A DNA stretch of 64,000 nt from Nitrososphaerota archaeon (GCA_029785235.1 JAFMAA010000002.1:62001-126000), one strand, 5' to 3'. Counted from the stretch's first letter, positions 7,632 to 15,965 are shown. Numbers and translations are program-made. Notes: generated by a model from the letters alone, not told the origin.

Positions 7632-7853
7632 TCATCTCACGTATGTCGTACGATGGCATTCGTGGCATGTGACAGTCACAACACCATCTTGGTCTCCGAA
7701 GTATGACACCGCGGACAATTCAGAAGAGGTGTTTGTGCTGCCGCACTTGGAACAGGTTTCCCCGCCTTCGGAAGTGCCGCTCTGGGTACGCAGATCTACG
7801 CTGTTCGTCGCCGTCTGGTCATCTATGTCAGGTACCATTTTGTTGTCACACAC
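7632..7853 (-). CDS. small zinc-ribbon protein, 73 aa
   Basis: C-x2-C (CSKC) and C-x2-C (CHEC) are separated by ~27 residues with strands rich in Val and Thr between them, as in TFIIS/RPB9-type zinc ribbons. The N-terminal ~30 residues are disordered and polar. A role in transcription or as a small RNA/DNA binder is possible; the family alone does not decide. Confidence 0.65.
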   Translation of the reverse strand: MCDNKMVPDIDDQTATNSVDLRTQSGTSEGGETCSKCGSTNTSSELSAVSYFGDQDGVVTVTCHECHRTTYVR

Positions 7854-7878
7854 CTAACTTTGTGAACCGGGGCTTGCG

Positions 7879-7908
7879 CCCTCGGCCGAATGAAATGCCG
7901 GCCGAGGG
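7879..7908 (-). terminator. strong hairpin downstream of the AAA+ ATPase gene
   Basis: Perfect ten-base inverted repeat CCCTCGGCCG / CGGCCGAGGG with a ten-base loop, 16 bases past the ATPase stop at 7924. Likely transcript end; the T-run expected for archaeal termination is weak. Confidence 0.5.
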
Positions 7909-7923
7909 TGTTAACCGGTGTGC

Positions 7924-10350
7924 CTACTGGTATTGCGAGATGCTCTTCCCGTAACCAGCCATGGCGTTCTTGTAGGCGTCGAAGGTCTTCTTGGCGACCT
8001 CGATCTCGCGGATGATGTTGGGCTGCTTGACCTTCTCCTTGAGAGTGCTCTCCAGGAGCTCCTTGGTCACCGTCATCTTCTGCGAGATGACTTTCTTGAC
8101 GTGCTGGCGGTCGCGCTTTGTGAGCTCCCAGACGTTGAAGTCCTTCTTCTTCAACCACTTCTCGAGCTCTTTTGCTTCCTTGGGGTTGGTCTTGATGAAC
8201 TCGGAGAGTATCTTCTCGTGGACTCCGTCGGAGATCTTCCTCACGGTGTCGCCGACAGCGCCGTCCATGAGCTTGGCGTACTCTTCGAAGTCCTTCTCTG
8301 TGATGTTCTTGGCTAGCGGGAGGCCGAGGGCGGTGTAGTACTTCAGGATGGTAGCCCTGTCCTTCATGGTCAGGTTGCCGGGCGCGTCGACGAAGGAGAA
8401 CCTCCTCATGACCGCGGGGTCAAGAAGCTCTGGGTGGTTGGTAGCGCCGCACCAGACGACTCCCCTGTAGTACCTTACGCCGTCCATGATCTCCTGGAAT
8501 GTGTTCTTGATGCGCCTCACGACGTCGCCGAGGTTGTTGCCCTCAGACGGGTCCTGGAGCACAGAGTCGATCTCGTCGATGGCGACATAGACGATCTTGC
8601 CGGTCTTGTCGTGGAGCTTCTGGGCCGCCTTCGCCAACCTGACCACGTTCTGCTCAGCCTGGCCGAACCACATGCTGAGCACGTTGGCGCCGCTGACGGA
8701 CACCACCACGCTCCTTGGGTCGCTGGCCATCGCCCTGAACACCTCCGTCTTACCGCTGCCCGGAGGCCCCACAAGGAGTATGTTGCTCTTGAGGGTGCGG
8801 CTGGGACTGGTCGCCAGGTACAGCCTGGGGTACTTTGTGTACTCTCGGAGCACATCGATGTGGTCCTTTGTCTCCTTGTATGACTCGCCTATGATGTCGC
8901 TGAACCTGATTGCGGGTTTCTTGGACGGGACCAGCTCGATGGCACCCCATGCCGACTGCTGCGCCTCGTAGAATGTAGGCTCCTCCTCGTCGTCCTTCTC
9001 GTCCGGGCGTCTCAAGGCGTTCTCGCGGTCGCGCCTGTGCATCCCGTAGATCTGGAGGACATATTTCTTCGCTGTGTCAGGCTTTGCAGCGATGGCGTCC
9101 AGCATGCCGGCGATCTTCACGTACTTCGCCATCTGAGCGTGGGTCTTTCCCTTTGTCTTGGTCTTGACCTTGGCCTTGGCGCGGATGGACCCGAAATCTA
9201 CGCTGTCGAACGACTCGAGGGACTCCGTGAAGTCACGCACAGCCGCCGATACCCTGTACTTCGAAAAGGCCTCGACGTCCTTCTGCTCGCGCTTCCCCAT
9301 GTCTAGGTTCCTGAGGGCCAGCATCAACGTGGTCATGGTCTCCACGAGCTCGTGGTACCCGCCGAAAAGCTCCGTGAGACGGTTCTTGATGGTTGATGAT
9401 ATGGTTCCTGGCTTCTTCAGATAGCCGTAGACCTCCTTGCTAGTGAGCGCCTTCAGGAGCCGCTCCGACTGGTGTACGCTGTAGGGGGTTATCTGCCTCA
9501 GGTTGGCACCATCCTCAATCTCATCGAGCCCAGGAAGGTCATTGTAGACCACCTTGAGCACGTTGGTTATGATCGGGTTTTGGACCACTCTGTTGGCTTC
9601 GCGATGCAGGTATTCTCGTGATAGAGCCTTGTAGGCCGCTTCGGTCTCTATCCAGACCCCGTGCGCGGCATGCTCAATCCTGTCAATATTGTTCAACATG
9701 CCAACGCACGTGCTCGCGGCAGTCTTCAGCGCATCCAGATAGACCGTTGTGTATGAGTTGGCTGTAACACTGAACTCCCTTGCCGCGTTCATCTCATCGA
9801 AGGTTCCATTGTTGAAAGCGGTGTTGAGTGTGGCGTCGGTGACTCCCTTGATGGCGTTTATATTGCCCGACTCGATGAGTGCTTTCGCATCAACAAGCGT
9901 CTTCGGGATCGGCACATTCATGTTGGTTCCGATCGAATTCCTGACTACGCCTATCTGCCCCACTTCCTTGATGACCTGCAGGCTGTCGACGAGCTGCCGG
10001 TACTCAGGCTCCAGGGTCTCCACCAGCCGCATTATTGGCCCCAGGGGGTTGGCCACGCGCACGACCTTGATTGGGTCGCGGTCGCTGCGGAACATGTCGA
10101 AGAAGAACGCCTTGGCATCTTCCTCATCGTCTTCGTCCGCATTATTCTTGGCCTTCACCTTCTTCCTATGGTGCTTCTCTATGACCTCGGTCATGCCGTT
10201 GGACAGGTCGATGTCCCTGAACAGGCCCCGTTCGACTTCGACCAGTTGCTGCGTCTTCTCTACCTTCTTTAGCACCTTTTCGGCGCTGGCGATGACATCG
10301 CCGAGCGGCTTCAGGGTGTTGAGCAGGTCGGTTTCGTTTATTGCTTTCAT
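7924..10350 (-). CDS. large AAA+ ATPase (classic AAA, FtsH/katanin/p97-like module), 808 aa
   Basis: One AAA module occupies the C-terminal third: Walker A VGPPGSGKTE near residue 527, a pore-loop-like MWFGQAEQN, Walker B VYVAIDEID, sensor 1 ATNHPELLDPAVMRRF with the arginine finger, then a helical lid. The first ~500 residues are long helices with acidic and coiled-coil stretches and no recognised domain. It should work as a ring ATPase that remodels or unfolds a protein or nucleoprotein complex. AGGAGTGAG lies about ten bases before the ATG, so this is a leadered gene. It is the largest gene of the left operon. The target is unknown. Confidence 0.85.
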   Translation of the reverse strand: MKAINETDLLNTLKPLGDVIASAEKVLKKVEKTQQLVEVERGLFRDIDLSNGMTEVIEKHHRKKVKAKNNADEDDEEDAKAFFFDMFRSDRDPIKVVRVANPLGPIMRLVETLEPEYRQLVDSLQVIKEVGQIGVVRNSIGTNMNVPIPKTLVDAKALIESGNINAIKGVTDATLNTAFNNGTFDEMNAAREFSVTANSYTTVYLDALKTAASTCVGMLNNIDRIEHAAHGVWIETEAAYKALSREYLHREANRVVQNPIITNVLKVVYNDLPGLDEIEDGANLRQITPYSVHQSERLLKALTSKEVYGYLKKPGTISSTIKNRLTELFGGYHELVETMTTLMLALRNLDMGKREQKDVEAFSKYRVSAAVRDFTESLESFDSVDFGSIRAKAKVKTKTKGKTHAQMAKYVKIAGMLDAIAAKPDTAKKYVLQIYGMHRRDRENALRRPDEKDDEEEPTFYEAQQSAWGAIELVPSKKPAIRFSDIIGESYKETKDHIDVLREYTKYPRLYLATSPSRTLKSNILLVGPPGSGKTEVFRAMASDPRSVVVSVSGANVLSMWFGQAEQNVVRLAKAAQKLHDKTGKIVYVAIDEIDSVLQDPSEGNNLGDVVRRIKNTFQEIMDGVRYYRGVVWCGATNHPELLDPAVMRRFSFVDAPGNLTMKDRATILKYYTALGLPLAKNITEKDFEEYAKLMDGAVGDTVRKISDGVHEKILSEFIKTNPKEAKELEKWLKKKDFNVWELTKRDRQHVKKVISQKMTVTKELLESTLKEKVKQPNIIREIEVAKKTFDAYKNAMAGYGKSISQYQ

Positions 10351-10414
10351 CTCTATCTCACTCCTTCCATTCCATCGTCATCATACACCAGGTGTTTCCG
10401 GGGCTTTCTGTCGC

Positions 10415-10969
10415 TCAACTCGATGCGTCCCCCTTGTTAGGCAGGTTCACATTCGGCAACCCACTTGCTTCGCCCATGTCTATGCCGGCGGCCCTGGCAA
10501 GTCCATCAAGCCCGGTGCCTTCGGCAATGCTTCGTGCGAAATCATTGAGGAAGCCGCCCTGTTGAGAACTCTCAGAGAATTCCCTCAACACCATAGCAAC
10601 CCCTTTTGTATTATCGATCAGCGTCGATAACTTCTTGGCAAACTCTTCAGGGTTGTTGCCAAACAGTCTCACCTCTTCCGATATTTCGTGCAGGATCTCT
10701 GGGAATTCGGGTGCCTTCGAACTCATAGCCAGCTTGTCGAAGAGATCTCCAAGCCCTACCGCCAGAAGGTCCAATGACTGAGGAGTTGCGTACTTGGTTT
10801 CTTCGACCAGTGGCTCGAGCATGGCCGTAAGCCAGCTAAAGTTCATGACGCGGCTCTGTTCTATCATAGACCTGACTTGGGGGTCGACGGCGGTGTTGAC
10901 TCCTGCATTCAGGTCTGAGAGGACGTTTGCCATTTCGGTGAGGCGGGCTGCAACGACGTCTACTTTCAA
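10415..10969 (-). CDS. hypothetical helical protein, 184 aa
   Basis: ATG 10969 is 28 bases from a TTTTAA box at 10994-10999, which fits a leaderless mRNA. The protein is almost all helix with a Gly-rich C-terminus. It directly precedes the AAA+ ATPase gene and may be its adaptor or substrate; that is inference from position only. Confidence 0.65.
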   Translation of the reverse strand: MKVDVVAARLTEMANVLSDLNAGVNTAVDPQVRSMIEQSRVMNFSWLTAMLEPLVEETKYATPQSLDLLAVGLGDLFDKLAMSSKAPEFPEILHEISEEVRLFGNNPEEFAKKLSTLIDNTKGVAMVLREFSESSQQGGFLNDFARSIAEGTGLDGLARAAGIDMGEASGLPNVNLPNKGDASS

Positions 10970-10993
10970 TTCCCATGTTCACCTTGTCTTACC

Positions 10994-10999
10994 TTTTAA
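10994..10999 (-). promoter_or_regulatory. TATA box of the 184-aa gene
   Basis: TTAAAA on the minus strand, about 28 bases before ATG 10969. Confidence 0.5.
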
Positions 11000-11003
11000 C
11001 GGT

Positions 11004-11297
11004 CTAATCGAAACTACAGGGCTGCGGGTACCTTGCATCAACCTCTCTTGGAGGTATGACGGTTCGCTGGTCCCTCACCTTGGTCGCTTTCACGAACTCC
11101 GATTCTGGGAGTAGCCCACATAGAAACGCCTTCACGACCTCGTCTCGTGATGGCGCCGTCGTTTTTGCAACCTCGTTGGGGAAAAAGTGCTCCCACGTTC
11201 GGTGAACTGGCATGTGGTGCTTTGCGTCGAGCCTATTTGACGGGCATGCGGCGATTTGTAGGAACGATACTTCTTGTGTTGTTGCCAAGGCAATCAC
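11004..11297 (-). CDS. hypothetical protein, 97 aa
   Basis: GTG start overlaps the stop of the upstream gene (GTGA). Not recognised; no membrane segment. It ends just before a promoter, so it closes its operon. Confidence 0.5.
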   Translation of the reverse strand: MIALATTQEVSFLQIAACPSNRLDAKHHMPVHRTWEHFFPNEVAKTTAPSRDEVVKAFLCGLLPESEFVKATKVRDQRTVIPPREVDARYPQPCSFD

Positions 11298-11530
11298 TTA
11301 TTCTTAGCTCCAGAAACCTTGGGGGTCCCTGCGGCTCTGATAACGCACGAAACAACCTCTTCTGTGAGAGGGATTATGTCTCTGTACTCTGAGTAGTGAA
11401 GTCCGATGAATAGCAAGATCTCGTCAGTATAGGTGCCGTTGAAGTCAGGCCCATCAACTACAGTCGCTCGGACCTTCCCCTGCGGGGGATCAGAGAGAGA
11501 CGTCTCGTGCTTGACCATGAGCCACTTCAA
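11294..11530 (-). CDS. hypothetical protein, 78 aa
   Basis: TTG start directly after the TAG of the upstream gene, with GGAG eight bases upstream; ATG 11518 is an alternative. The sequence suggests a small beta-barrel (KVRATVVDGPDFNG) followed by helices. Not recognised. Confidence 0.5.
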   Translation of the reverse strand: MKWLMVKHETSLSDPPQGKVRATVVDGPDFNGTYTDEILLFIGLHYSEYRDIIPLTEEVVSCVIRAAGTPKVSGAKNK

Positions 11531-11776
11531 CTATTTCATCTCCGCCGCCCGTTGCTTGTCAAGCGTGGCGATGATGGCGTCAATGTTCTTGAGCGTGTTG
11601 AGCATTTCATCCCTGGCATTGAGAAGCTCGCGCAGTTGCTTGTCGAGCTCCAGATACCTGGTGGTCTGCATCTTCGCGAACCCCTCTGGCAGTGCCTCGG
11701 GCTTCGTTATCCCCCCTGCGACTTCGTTGGCGTCGTTGCCCTTCTCGCCAGCAACTAGCCTGTTAGATTCTGCCAT
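11531..11776 (-). CDS. small coiled-coil protein, 81 aa
   Basis: The C-terminal 50 residues form an amphipathic heptad pattern (LDKQLRELLNARDEML), typical of a coiled coil. N-terminus disordered. Function unknown; probably dimeric. Confidence 0.6.
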   Translation of the reverse strand: MAESNRLVAGEKGNDANEVAGGITKPEALPEGFAKMQTTRYLELDKQLRELLNARDEMLNTLKNIDAIIATLDKQRAAEMK

Positions 11777-11786
11777 TTTCTGTCAC

Positions 11787-12065
11787 CTATTCTCTCATAT
11801 GCGCCAAGGCACTCAGGATCCTCTCGCCGGCCTCCTTCGAGTCAACATAGATCCTGTTTCCGGCGCGACTCTTGAACCCGGCCCCCCGCCTGGCGTGAAA
11901 TAGTATGTTTGCTACAAGCCGGGAGTCCTGGGCAACAAGGGCCCACTGGGATTCCTTCTTGATTACACGTTCCCATCCTTGGCCAACAGCCGACGGCACA
12001 TGTTCCGTATACTGCCGCACGACTTCCTTGAGCTCTACGTCACCGATGTCGACGAGTACTTTCAA
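11787..12065 (-). CDS. hypothetical protein, 92 aa
   Basis: TTG 12065 (MKVLVDIGDVEL) is chosen because AGGTG lies eight bases upstream and it follows the preceding stop; ATG 12089 would overlap that gene. A small alpha/beta domain with a basic patch (FHARRGAGFKSRAG). Not recognised. Confidence 0.6.
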   Translation of the reverse strand: MKVLVDIGDVELKEVVRQYTEHVPSAVGQGWERVIKKESQWALVAQDSRLVANILFHARRGAGFKSRAGNRIYVDSKEAGERILSALAHMRE

Positions 12066-12075
12066 TGGTCTACAC

Positions 12076-12429
12076 CTAGAAGTCTTCAAGGGAAGCCAGG
12101 TCGGCCTTCTCCAACTCTTCCTTCCTGTACTCCGCTTCCAGCTTCTCTCCCAGGGCCAGCATGTCCTCGAAGGTCGTGGGTTCGAACGGCAGCGTCATCC
12201 CGCCGGTAGACCCTATTGCTACCTGCGCTTCCTTCCTGCCGTCCTTCCTCCATGCCTCGCATATGGCTATGGCCGTTTTGATGGCTTCCAGCGGGCTCTC
12301 GAACTGCTCGAACTCCCCTGGGTATTTACCGACAAGCGCGTCGGGGTTGACGTAATCAATGCCGCCCTTCGATACCTCCACCACTGAAGCCCCCTCGGGC
12401 CACTGAAGCTGCCTGGTAACTGTGTACAT
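12076..12429 (-). CDS. hypothetical protein, 117 aa
   Basis: Mixed alpha/beta N-terminal half, acidic helical C-terminus. Not recognised. Sits 14 bases after the gene upstream. Confidence 0.6.
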   Translation of the reverse strand: MYTVTRQLQWPEGASVVEVSKGGIDYVNPDALVGKYPGEFEQFESPLEAIKTAIAICEAWRKDGRKEAQVAIGSTGGMTLPFEPTTFEDMLALGEKLEAEYRKEELEKADLASLEDF

Positions 12430-12443
12430 TGGTATTCGCCTCT

Positions 12444-13001
12444 CTAGATGCTAGCAACAAACCCGTCGTTGCACGCCGGACAGACCTTCTCCTCGTAGGT
12501 GCTGTCATAGTAGGGTGGGTAGCTCTTCACATGCCTGAGTAGCTCAGTGCCGTCCCACTTGCACTTCTCGTGGCTGTAGTCATCATCATAGCCATCGGCC
12601 CTTAGCTTCTCGGGTGTCCGGAAATCGTCGCCGAGGCCCTGCCGGATGAACTCGAGGCCCAGCTCTACATTGCCCTTGATGTGATTGGATTCCAGATACT
12701 GCTTGGCCCTGGACTCCCCTATGTGGAGGAGGCTTTGCCCAATTGCGTAGAGTTGCCCTCGGGCAAACGCCGCGTTGACGTTTGCGTGGTTGAAGTTGAG
12801 GTCGTCTTTCGCCCGCGACCCGATAACCATGACTGCAAATCTATGGCTCTCGCGTTCCTTCACTATGAGACCCGCTATGTCACGCAACCCGTTTGCCAGA
12901 TTCTCATTTCCGTTCAGAGAGATGGCTGCTGCGTAGTCATACAGCTCAGACACCGGATCATTGCTCTTAGTAACAGTCACCGCTTTTGTATTTTCACTCA
13001 T
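12444..13001 (-). CDS. hypothetical protein with C-terminal zinc knuckle, 185 aa
   Basis: A helical body is followed by CKWDGTELLRH and a terminal C-x2-C (CPAC), which together could hold one zinc ion. ATG 13001 overlaps the stop of a possible 23-residue gene (ATGA). Not recognised. Confidence 0.65.
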   Translation of the reverse strand: MSENTKAVTVTKSNDPVSELYDYAAAISLNGNENLANGLRDIAGLIVKERESHRFAVMVIGSRAKDDLNFNHANVNAAFARGQLYAIGQSLLHIGESRAKQYLESNHIKGNVELGLEFIRQGLGDDFRTPEKLRADGYDDDYSHEKCKWDGTELLRHVKSYPPYYDSTYEEKVCPACNDGFVASI

Positions 13002-13069
13002 GCTCTCACTCTAAGTCTGCGGAGGTCTATCTTTGTCAAGCCTTCTGCCATCTTCTCGTCCAACGTCAT
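12998..13069 (-). CDS. possible 23-residue microprotein or leader peptide
   Basis: ATG 13069 lies five bases after the TAG of the upstream gene, and its TGA overlaps the ATG of the next gene. The peptide is amphipathic and basic (MTLDEKMAEGLTKIDL...). The stop/start packing is the only support; it may instead serve to couple translation. Confidence 0.3.
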   Translation of the reverse strand: MTLDEKMAEGLTKIDLRRLRVRA

Positions 13070-13074
13070 CAACT

Positions 13075-13311
13075 CTATGGCTTCGAATGGCCTGGTTCTC
13101 TGACCGCTCTCTCGAGTGCGACGACCTTGTCTTCCAGAGCCTCAATCCGTGAAACGGCTTGTGACAGTATGACGAAGAGGGCCCCTGACGCGTTTGCGAG
13201 CCCGAGCTCATAGGGAGGATATGAGAAGTATCCACAAACAAACGATGCTCCCAAGAGAAATATGCCTCCTATGAGGAGGAGCAGGCTGTACGAAAAGGCG
13301 CTCTTTCCCAT
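13075..13311 (-). CDS. small membrane protein with coiled-coil tail, 78 aa
   Basis: Two hydrophobic segments (residues ~5-30 and ~38-52) then a heptad-patterned tail (RIEALEDKVVALERAV). Probably membrane-anchored and oligomeric. Not recognised. Confidence 0.6.
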   Translation of the reverse strand: MGKSAFSYSLLLLIGGIFLLGASFVCGYFSYPPYELGLANASGALFVILSQAVSRIEALEDKVVALERAVREPGHSKP

Positions 13312-13327
13312 TTCTATCTGTCTCCTT

Positions 13328-13513
13328 CTACTTCTGGCTCTCAGCGTCTTCCACGAAGCCCTTCACGGCCTCGAGAAACGAAGCTGGGTCCTCGGCTCCC
13401 TGTGCTAGCTCATTGATTTCATTGCCATACTTGGCCACATACGACAGGTGCCGAATTATCGTTCCTGCGTCATCAGCGCTTACAGGCTTTTCTTGGGATT
13501 GCAACTCTTTCAA
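13328..13513 (-). CDS. hypothetical protein, 61 aa
   Basis: TTG start three bases after the preceding stop. Short helical acidic protein. Not recognised. Confidence 0.5.
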   Translation of the reverse strand: MKELQSQEKPVSADDAGTIIRHLSYVAKYGNEINELAQGAEDPASFLEAVKGFVEDAESQK

Positions 13514-13516
13514 CCC

Positions 13517-13729
13517 CTAGTCAAGGCCGTTGTCCTTCAGCAGTCTGACGATCTTCTTCGCTTCCCACGGCAGCTTCCCGCTTATGGTCAAAGTCAGTGA
13601 TACAACACTTACTGGTATACTGTCAACCGTGGGAACGTACGCGGTCACCTTGAGGCACCCAACCCCATCCCTGACCTCCTCTTCCAACTGCTTCTTGTAT
13701 TGCTTCAGATCCTGAACGGTCTGTGCCAT
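13517..13729 (-). CDS. hypothetical protein, 70 aa
   Basis: ATG 13729 overlaps the TAA of the upstream gene (TAATG), which decides it over a start at 13747. The sequence looks like an alpha/beta sandwich: helix, then two strands (CLKVTAYVP, VSVVSLTLTISG), then helix. Not recognised. Confidence 0.55.
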   Translation of the reverse strand: MAQTVQDLKQYKKQLEEEVRDGVGCLKVTAYVPTVDSIPVSVVSLTLTISGKLPWEAKKIVRLLKDNGLD

Positions 13730-14286
13730 TATGGTCCAACTCTCCATTCTTTCAACTCGTCGAAACCCTCCAACAAGGGGCTGCGTATCGTCATACGGTC
13801 TCCGTTCACCTGGATACGGGTGACATTACAGGCGAGTGCCAAGGGGTCTGGAGCCTTCGGGTCGGTCGTCTTCTCGTTGCCCAACACTAGCTTTGCTATC
13901 TCTTTCCTCACTCTAGACAGTTGCGCGTCGAGGTTCAGATAGGTTGACGCCGCGTGCGTTTCTTTGCTGCAGGAGCAGCTAGTCTTCGAACAACCATACC
14001 CATGCTTGAGCGCTTTCTCTCGCAGCAACTGAAGCTTGATGGCAATGTCGACGACAGTCCGGGATAGGCCATTCCTCGACCCGTACCGGCCGTACGCTAT
14101 GTCATCCAGCATACATTCCTTAGGTACGCCGAGCTGGGCTTTCGCTCCGGCCCACCCAACCCAGAATGGGGTTTCGATGTGGAACTCGGCAATATCCAAG
14201 TCAGCCAGCGACTTCGCTACATCTCCGGCAGTGTTTCCACTTACTTCTTTGTGCCCTGTCATGTTTGTAACACCCTGCACTCTCAT
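13729..14286 (-). CDS. hypothetical protein with Cys cluster, 185 aa
   Basis: ATG overlaps the upstream TGA (ATGA). A CSKTSCSCSKETH stretch mid-protein may bind a metal. Flanking regions are helical, and the C-terminus forms strands. Not recognised. Confidence 0.6.
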   Translation of the reverse strand: MRVQGVTNMTGHKEVSGNTAGDVAKSLADLDIAEFHIETPFWVGWAGAKAQLGVPKECMLDDIAYGRYGSRNGLSRTVVDIAIKLQLLREKALKHGYGCSKTSCSCSKETHAASTYLNLDAQLSRVRKEIAKLVLGNEKTTDPKAPDPLALACNVTRIQVNGDRMTIRSPLLEGFDELKEWRVGP

Positions 14287-14555
14287 TGCCTCTGCTTTGC
14301 CTCGAGAGGCACGTCGTCAGGCTCTTCGACGTACACCTGGTATGCAGTAAGGTTCAGGAGATCGTCGTTGATGACCACCGCAGTCCCATACTCTTTCCCG
14401 GGGAATATCGCACAGTGCCTCACATCAACGGGACTGCCGTAGTAGTCCAAAACGAGCTTTCCCTCTTTCGTCACGTGGTTGTCTCTGTCCACGTCATACC
14501 CGAGCACCCTGAGAATCCGCCATCTCTCCAGGGTCGTCGTTTTCATTATCTCCAT
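14283..14555 (-). CDS. hypothetical protein, 90 aa
   Basis: N-terminus resembles a small helix-turn-helix (TLERWRILRVLGYDVDRDN), followed by strands. No family claimed. Overlaps the next gene by four bases. Confidence 0.55.
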   Translation of the reverse strand: MEIMKTTTLERWRILRVLGYDVDRDNHVTKEGKLVLDYYGSPVDVRHCAIFPGKEYGTAVVINDDLLNLTAYQVYVEEPDDVPLEAKQRQ

Positions 14556-14571
14556 AGACGTTTATCAGCTC

Positions 14572-14952
14572 CTAGGCCAAATCAACCCAGAGATCGCGTG
14601 GGTCTACGCGGCTGGCCTCTTTCTCGGCCTTCTGTTCCACTTCTGCCCCGTCCGCTTCCCCATTACTCTTCACCTTGAAGCTCTCGAACCCGTAGCCGCT
14701 GTCCTGGAGAGCTTCCAGAGTCCCCTTCAGAACCATTTCAGCCACGTACCCCCGCCTAGCCAGGATCTTCGCAAGGAACTCAAAGTCACCAACCCTGACT
14801 AATTCAAAACCAACGACCCCAAGGCCCAGATCCCTAGCCTGACCCAGAGCCTCCATCAGAAGGTTCCCAAAATAGATACTATCAAGATGACCCTTACCAG
14901 GAACGATCTTCACAGTAAAGTCACACCACCCTTTCTCTTGCTCACTTACCAT
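14572..14952 (-). CDS. hypothetical protein, 126 aa; first gene of the left operon
   Basis: ATG 14952 is 24 bases from a TTTTAA box at 14974-14979, so it is preferred over GTG 14958 and the mRNA is probably leaderless. Alpha/beta protein with strands VGFELVRVG and a helical tail. Not recognised. Its promoter probably drives the genes downstream of it. Confidence 0.6.
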   Translation of the reverse strand: MVSEQEKGWCDFTVKIVPGKGHLDSIYFGNLLMEALGQARDLGLGVVGFELVRVGDFEFLAKILARRGYVAEMVLKGTLEALQDSGYGFESFKVKSNGEADGAEVEQKAEKEASRVDPRDLWVDLA

Positions 14953-14973
14953 GATCACTTTCCCCTCTCAACC

Positions 14974-14979
14974 TTAAAA
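14974..14979 (-). promoter_or_regulatory. TATA box of the left operon
   Basis: TTTTAA on the minus strand, 24 bases before ATG 14952. Confidence 0.5.
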
Positions 14980-15148
14980 CAGAACAGACCTGATACATCC
15001 CACCCAGCTCCATGGCGTCGGGCCCACCTACCAAACGGCACACGAAAGAAAACGGTCGCATGAACCGAGGCAAGAACCCAAGAAACACACCGACAAAGCG
15101 TCGACGAGTGTCCCCCACTACGCGCCGGCACCGGCCAGCTACACGGAA

Positions 15149-15290
15149 CCGCCCCCGCAAGGGGGCGGCCCCTCTCCCAAGCTAAACCTGGGAGAAACAC
15201 AAACATTCCGGATTGGCCAGCAGGCGCATGCCTGCAACCATCCCCACGGAGGGAATGGCGGTTAGCCAATTTCGAGGGGCTTGACTACCC
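15149..15290. ncRNA. structured non-coding segment with GCAA-capped hairpin
   Basis: Successive inverted repeats: an eight-base stem around a GCAA loop (15149-15168); TCTCCCA/TGGGAGA (from 15173); and an outer ATTGGC/GCCAAT pair enclosing GCAGGC-GCAT-GCCTGC plus a second imperfect hairpin. The GNRA loop reads correctly on the plus strand. No known RNA family recognised; the boundaries are guesses. Confidence 0.35.
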
Positions 15291-15449
15291 CATCAACCAT
15301 ACCCATTCGTATGGCCTAGCCGACTTGCACGGCTTTTCAACGGACTTCCGACTTGCTAGAAATGAGAGAGGACCCATTTGTATCACCAAAATAGTTGGCT
15401 GTCGAGATGCAGAAGCACCGACAGCAAGAAACCCGGGTTTTTGAACCGC

Positions 15450-15529
15450 GGAATACAGATTACCCTAACACTACAGGGTGTGTTTTTTGTCGAATTGACA
15501 AGCGTCGAGTCCCTGTTAGTATATAAAGG
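15450..15529 (+). promoter_or_regulatory. promoter module A: T-run, TGTC-N5-GACA palindrome, TATATAAAGG box
   Basis: Contains GGAATACAG, a six-T run (15483-15488), the palindrome TGTC-gaatt-GACA (15488-15500) and a strong plus-strand TATA box TATATAAAGG (15520-15529). The same parts in the same order and spacing occur at 37586-37644. The T-run could end an upstream plus-strand RNA; the TATA box predicts a start near 15550. Confidence 0.6.
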
Positions 15530-15549
15530 ACTACGACGTTTGCAGAGTT

Positions 15550-15965
15550 GGACAGCAAACTGTTTTGATGTAACTCTCTAGGGCTGCCAGAGTTACATCA
15601 AAAACGATAGGAAGACCGTCCATCCTGTCGAGGTTATACCTCGAGTATCCCGTTTCGCGGTGATGTTGGGTGAAACGGTTGCACAGGGAGGTCTGTGGAC
15701 GGGATGGGCGATCTGCGTCATATTGGCCATCGTTAGCCGGTTTCCTAGCCGCTCTGGGCTGGAGTGCCGTGGACCCCAGGTGTTGACGCCGTGTTGGCCA
15801 CCCTAACACAGTTGGTTAGGTAGGGCACGGTTACGTCCTGGGCTGATCGGCAGAGCGCCGGTGAGGCGCTGGTGTTGCCGATTCAACGTCTCGAACCTGG
15901 ACCCATGAGTGGGGTCCGGAGGTGATGGCGTTCGAGACAAAATAGGAGGAGATTGGTGTCTCCTC
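15550..15965 (+). ncRNA. putative long structured ncRNA
   Basis: Downstream of the TATA box at 15520 and without a convincing reading frame. It opens with a perfect 15-base hairpin (15563-15577 with 15589-15603), followed by CGAGGT/ACCTCG, CGTTTC/GAAACG, CCCTAAC/GTTAGG, nested ATCGGCA/TGCCGAT around AGCGCC/GGCGCT, and GTCTCGAA/TTCGAGAC around GGACCC/GGGTCC. It ends at the hairpin 15946-15965. No RNase P, SRP or rRNA signature found. The strand is inferred from the promoter. Confidence 0.4.
15946..15965. terminator. hairpin overlapping the acetyltransferase stop codon
   Basis: GAGGAGA-ttggtg-TCTCCTC. Its right arm reaches the TAG at 15965-15967 of the minus-strand gene, so it could end transcripts from both directions. 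Confidence 0.45.

Noticed and set aside
15550..15965. RNase P RNA or SRP RNA
   Set aside because: The conserved RNase P core (GAGGAAAGTCC and ACAGAA) and the SRP helix 8 motif were not found.
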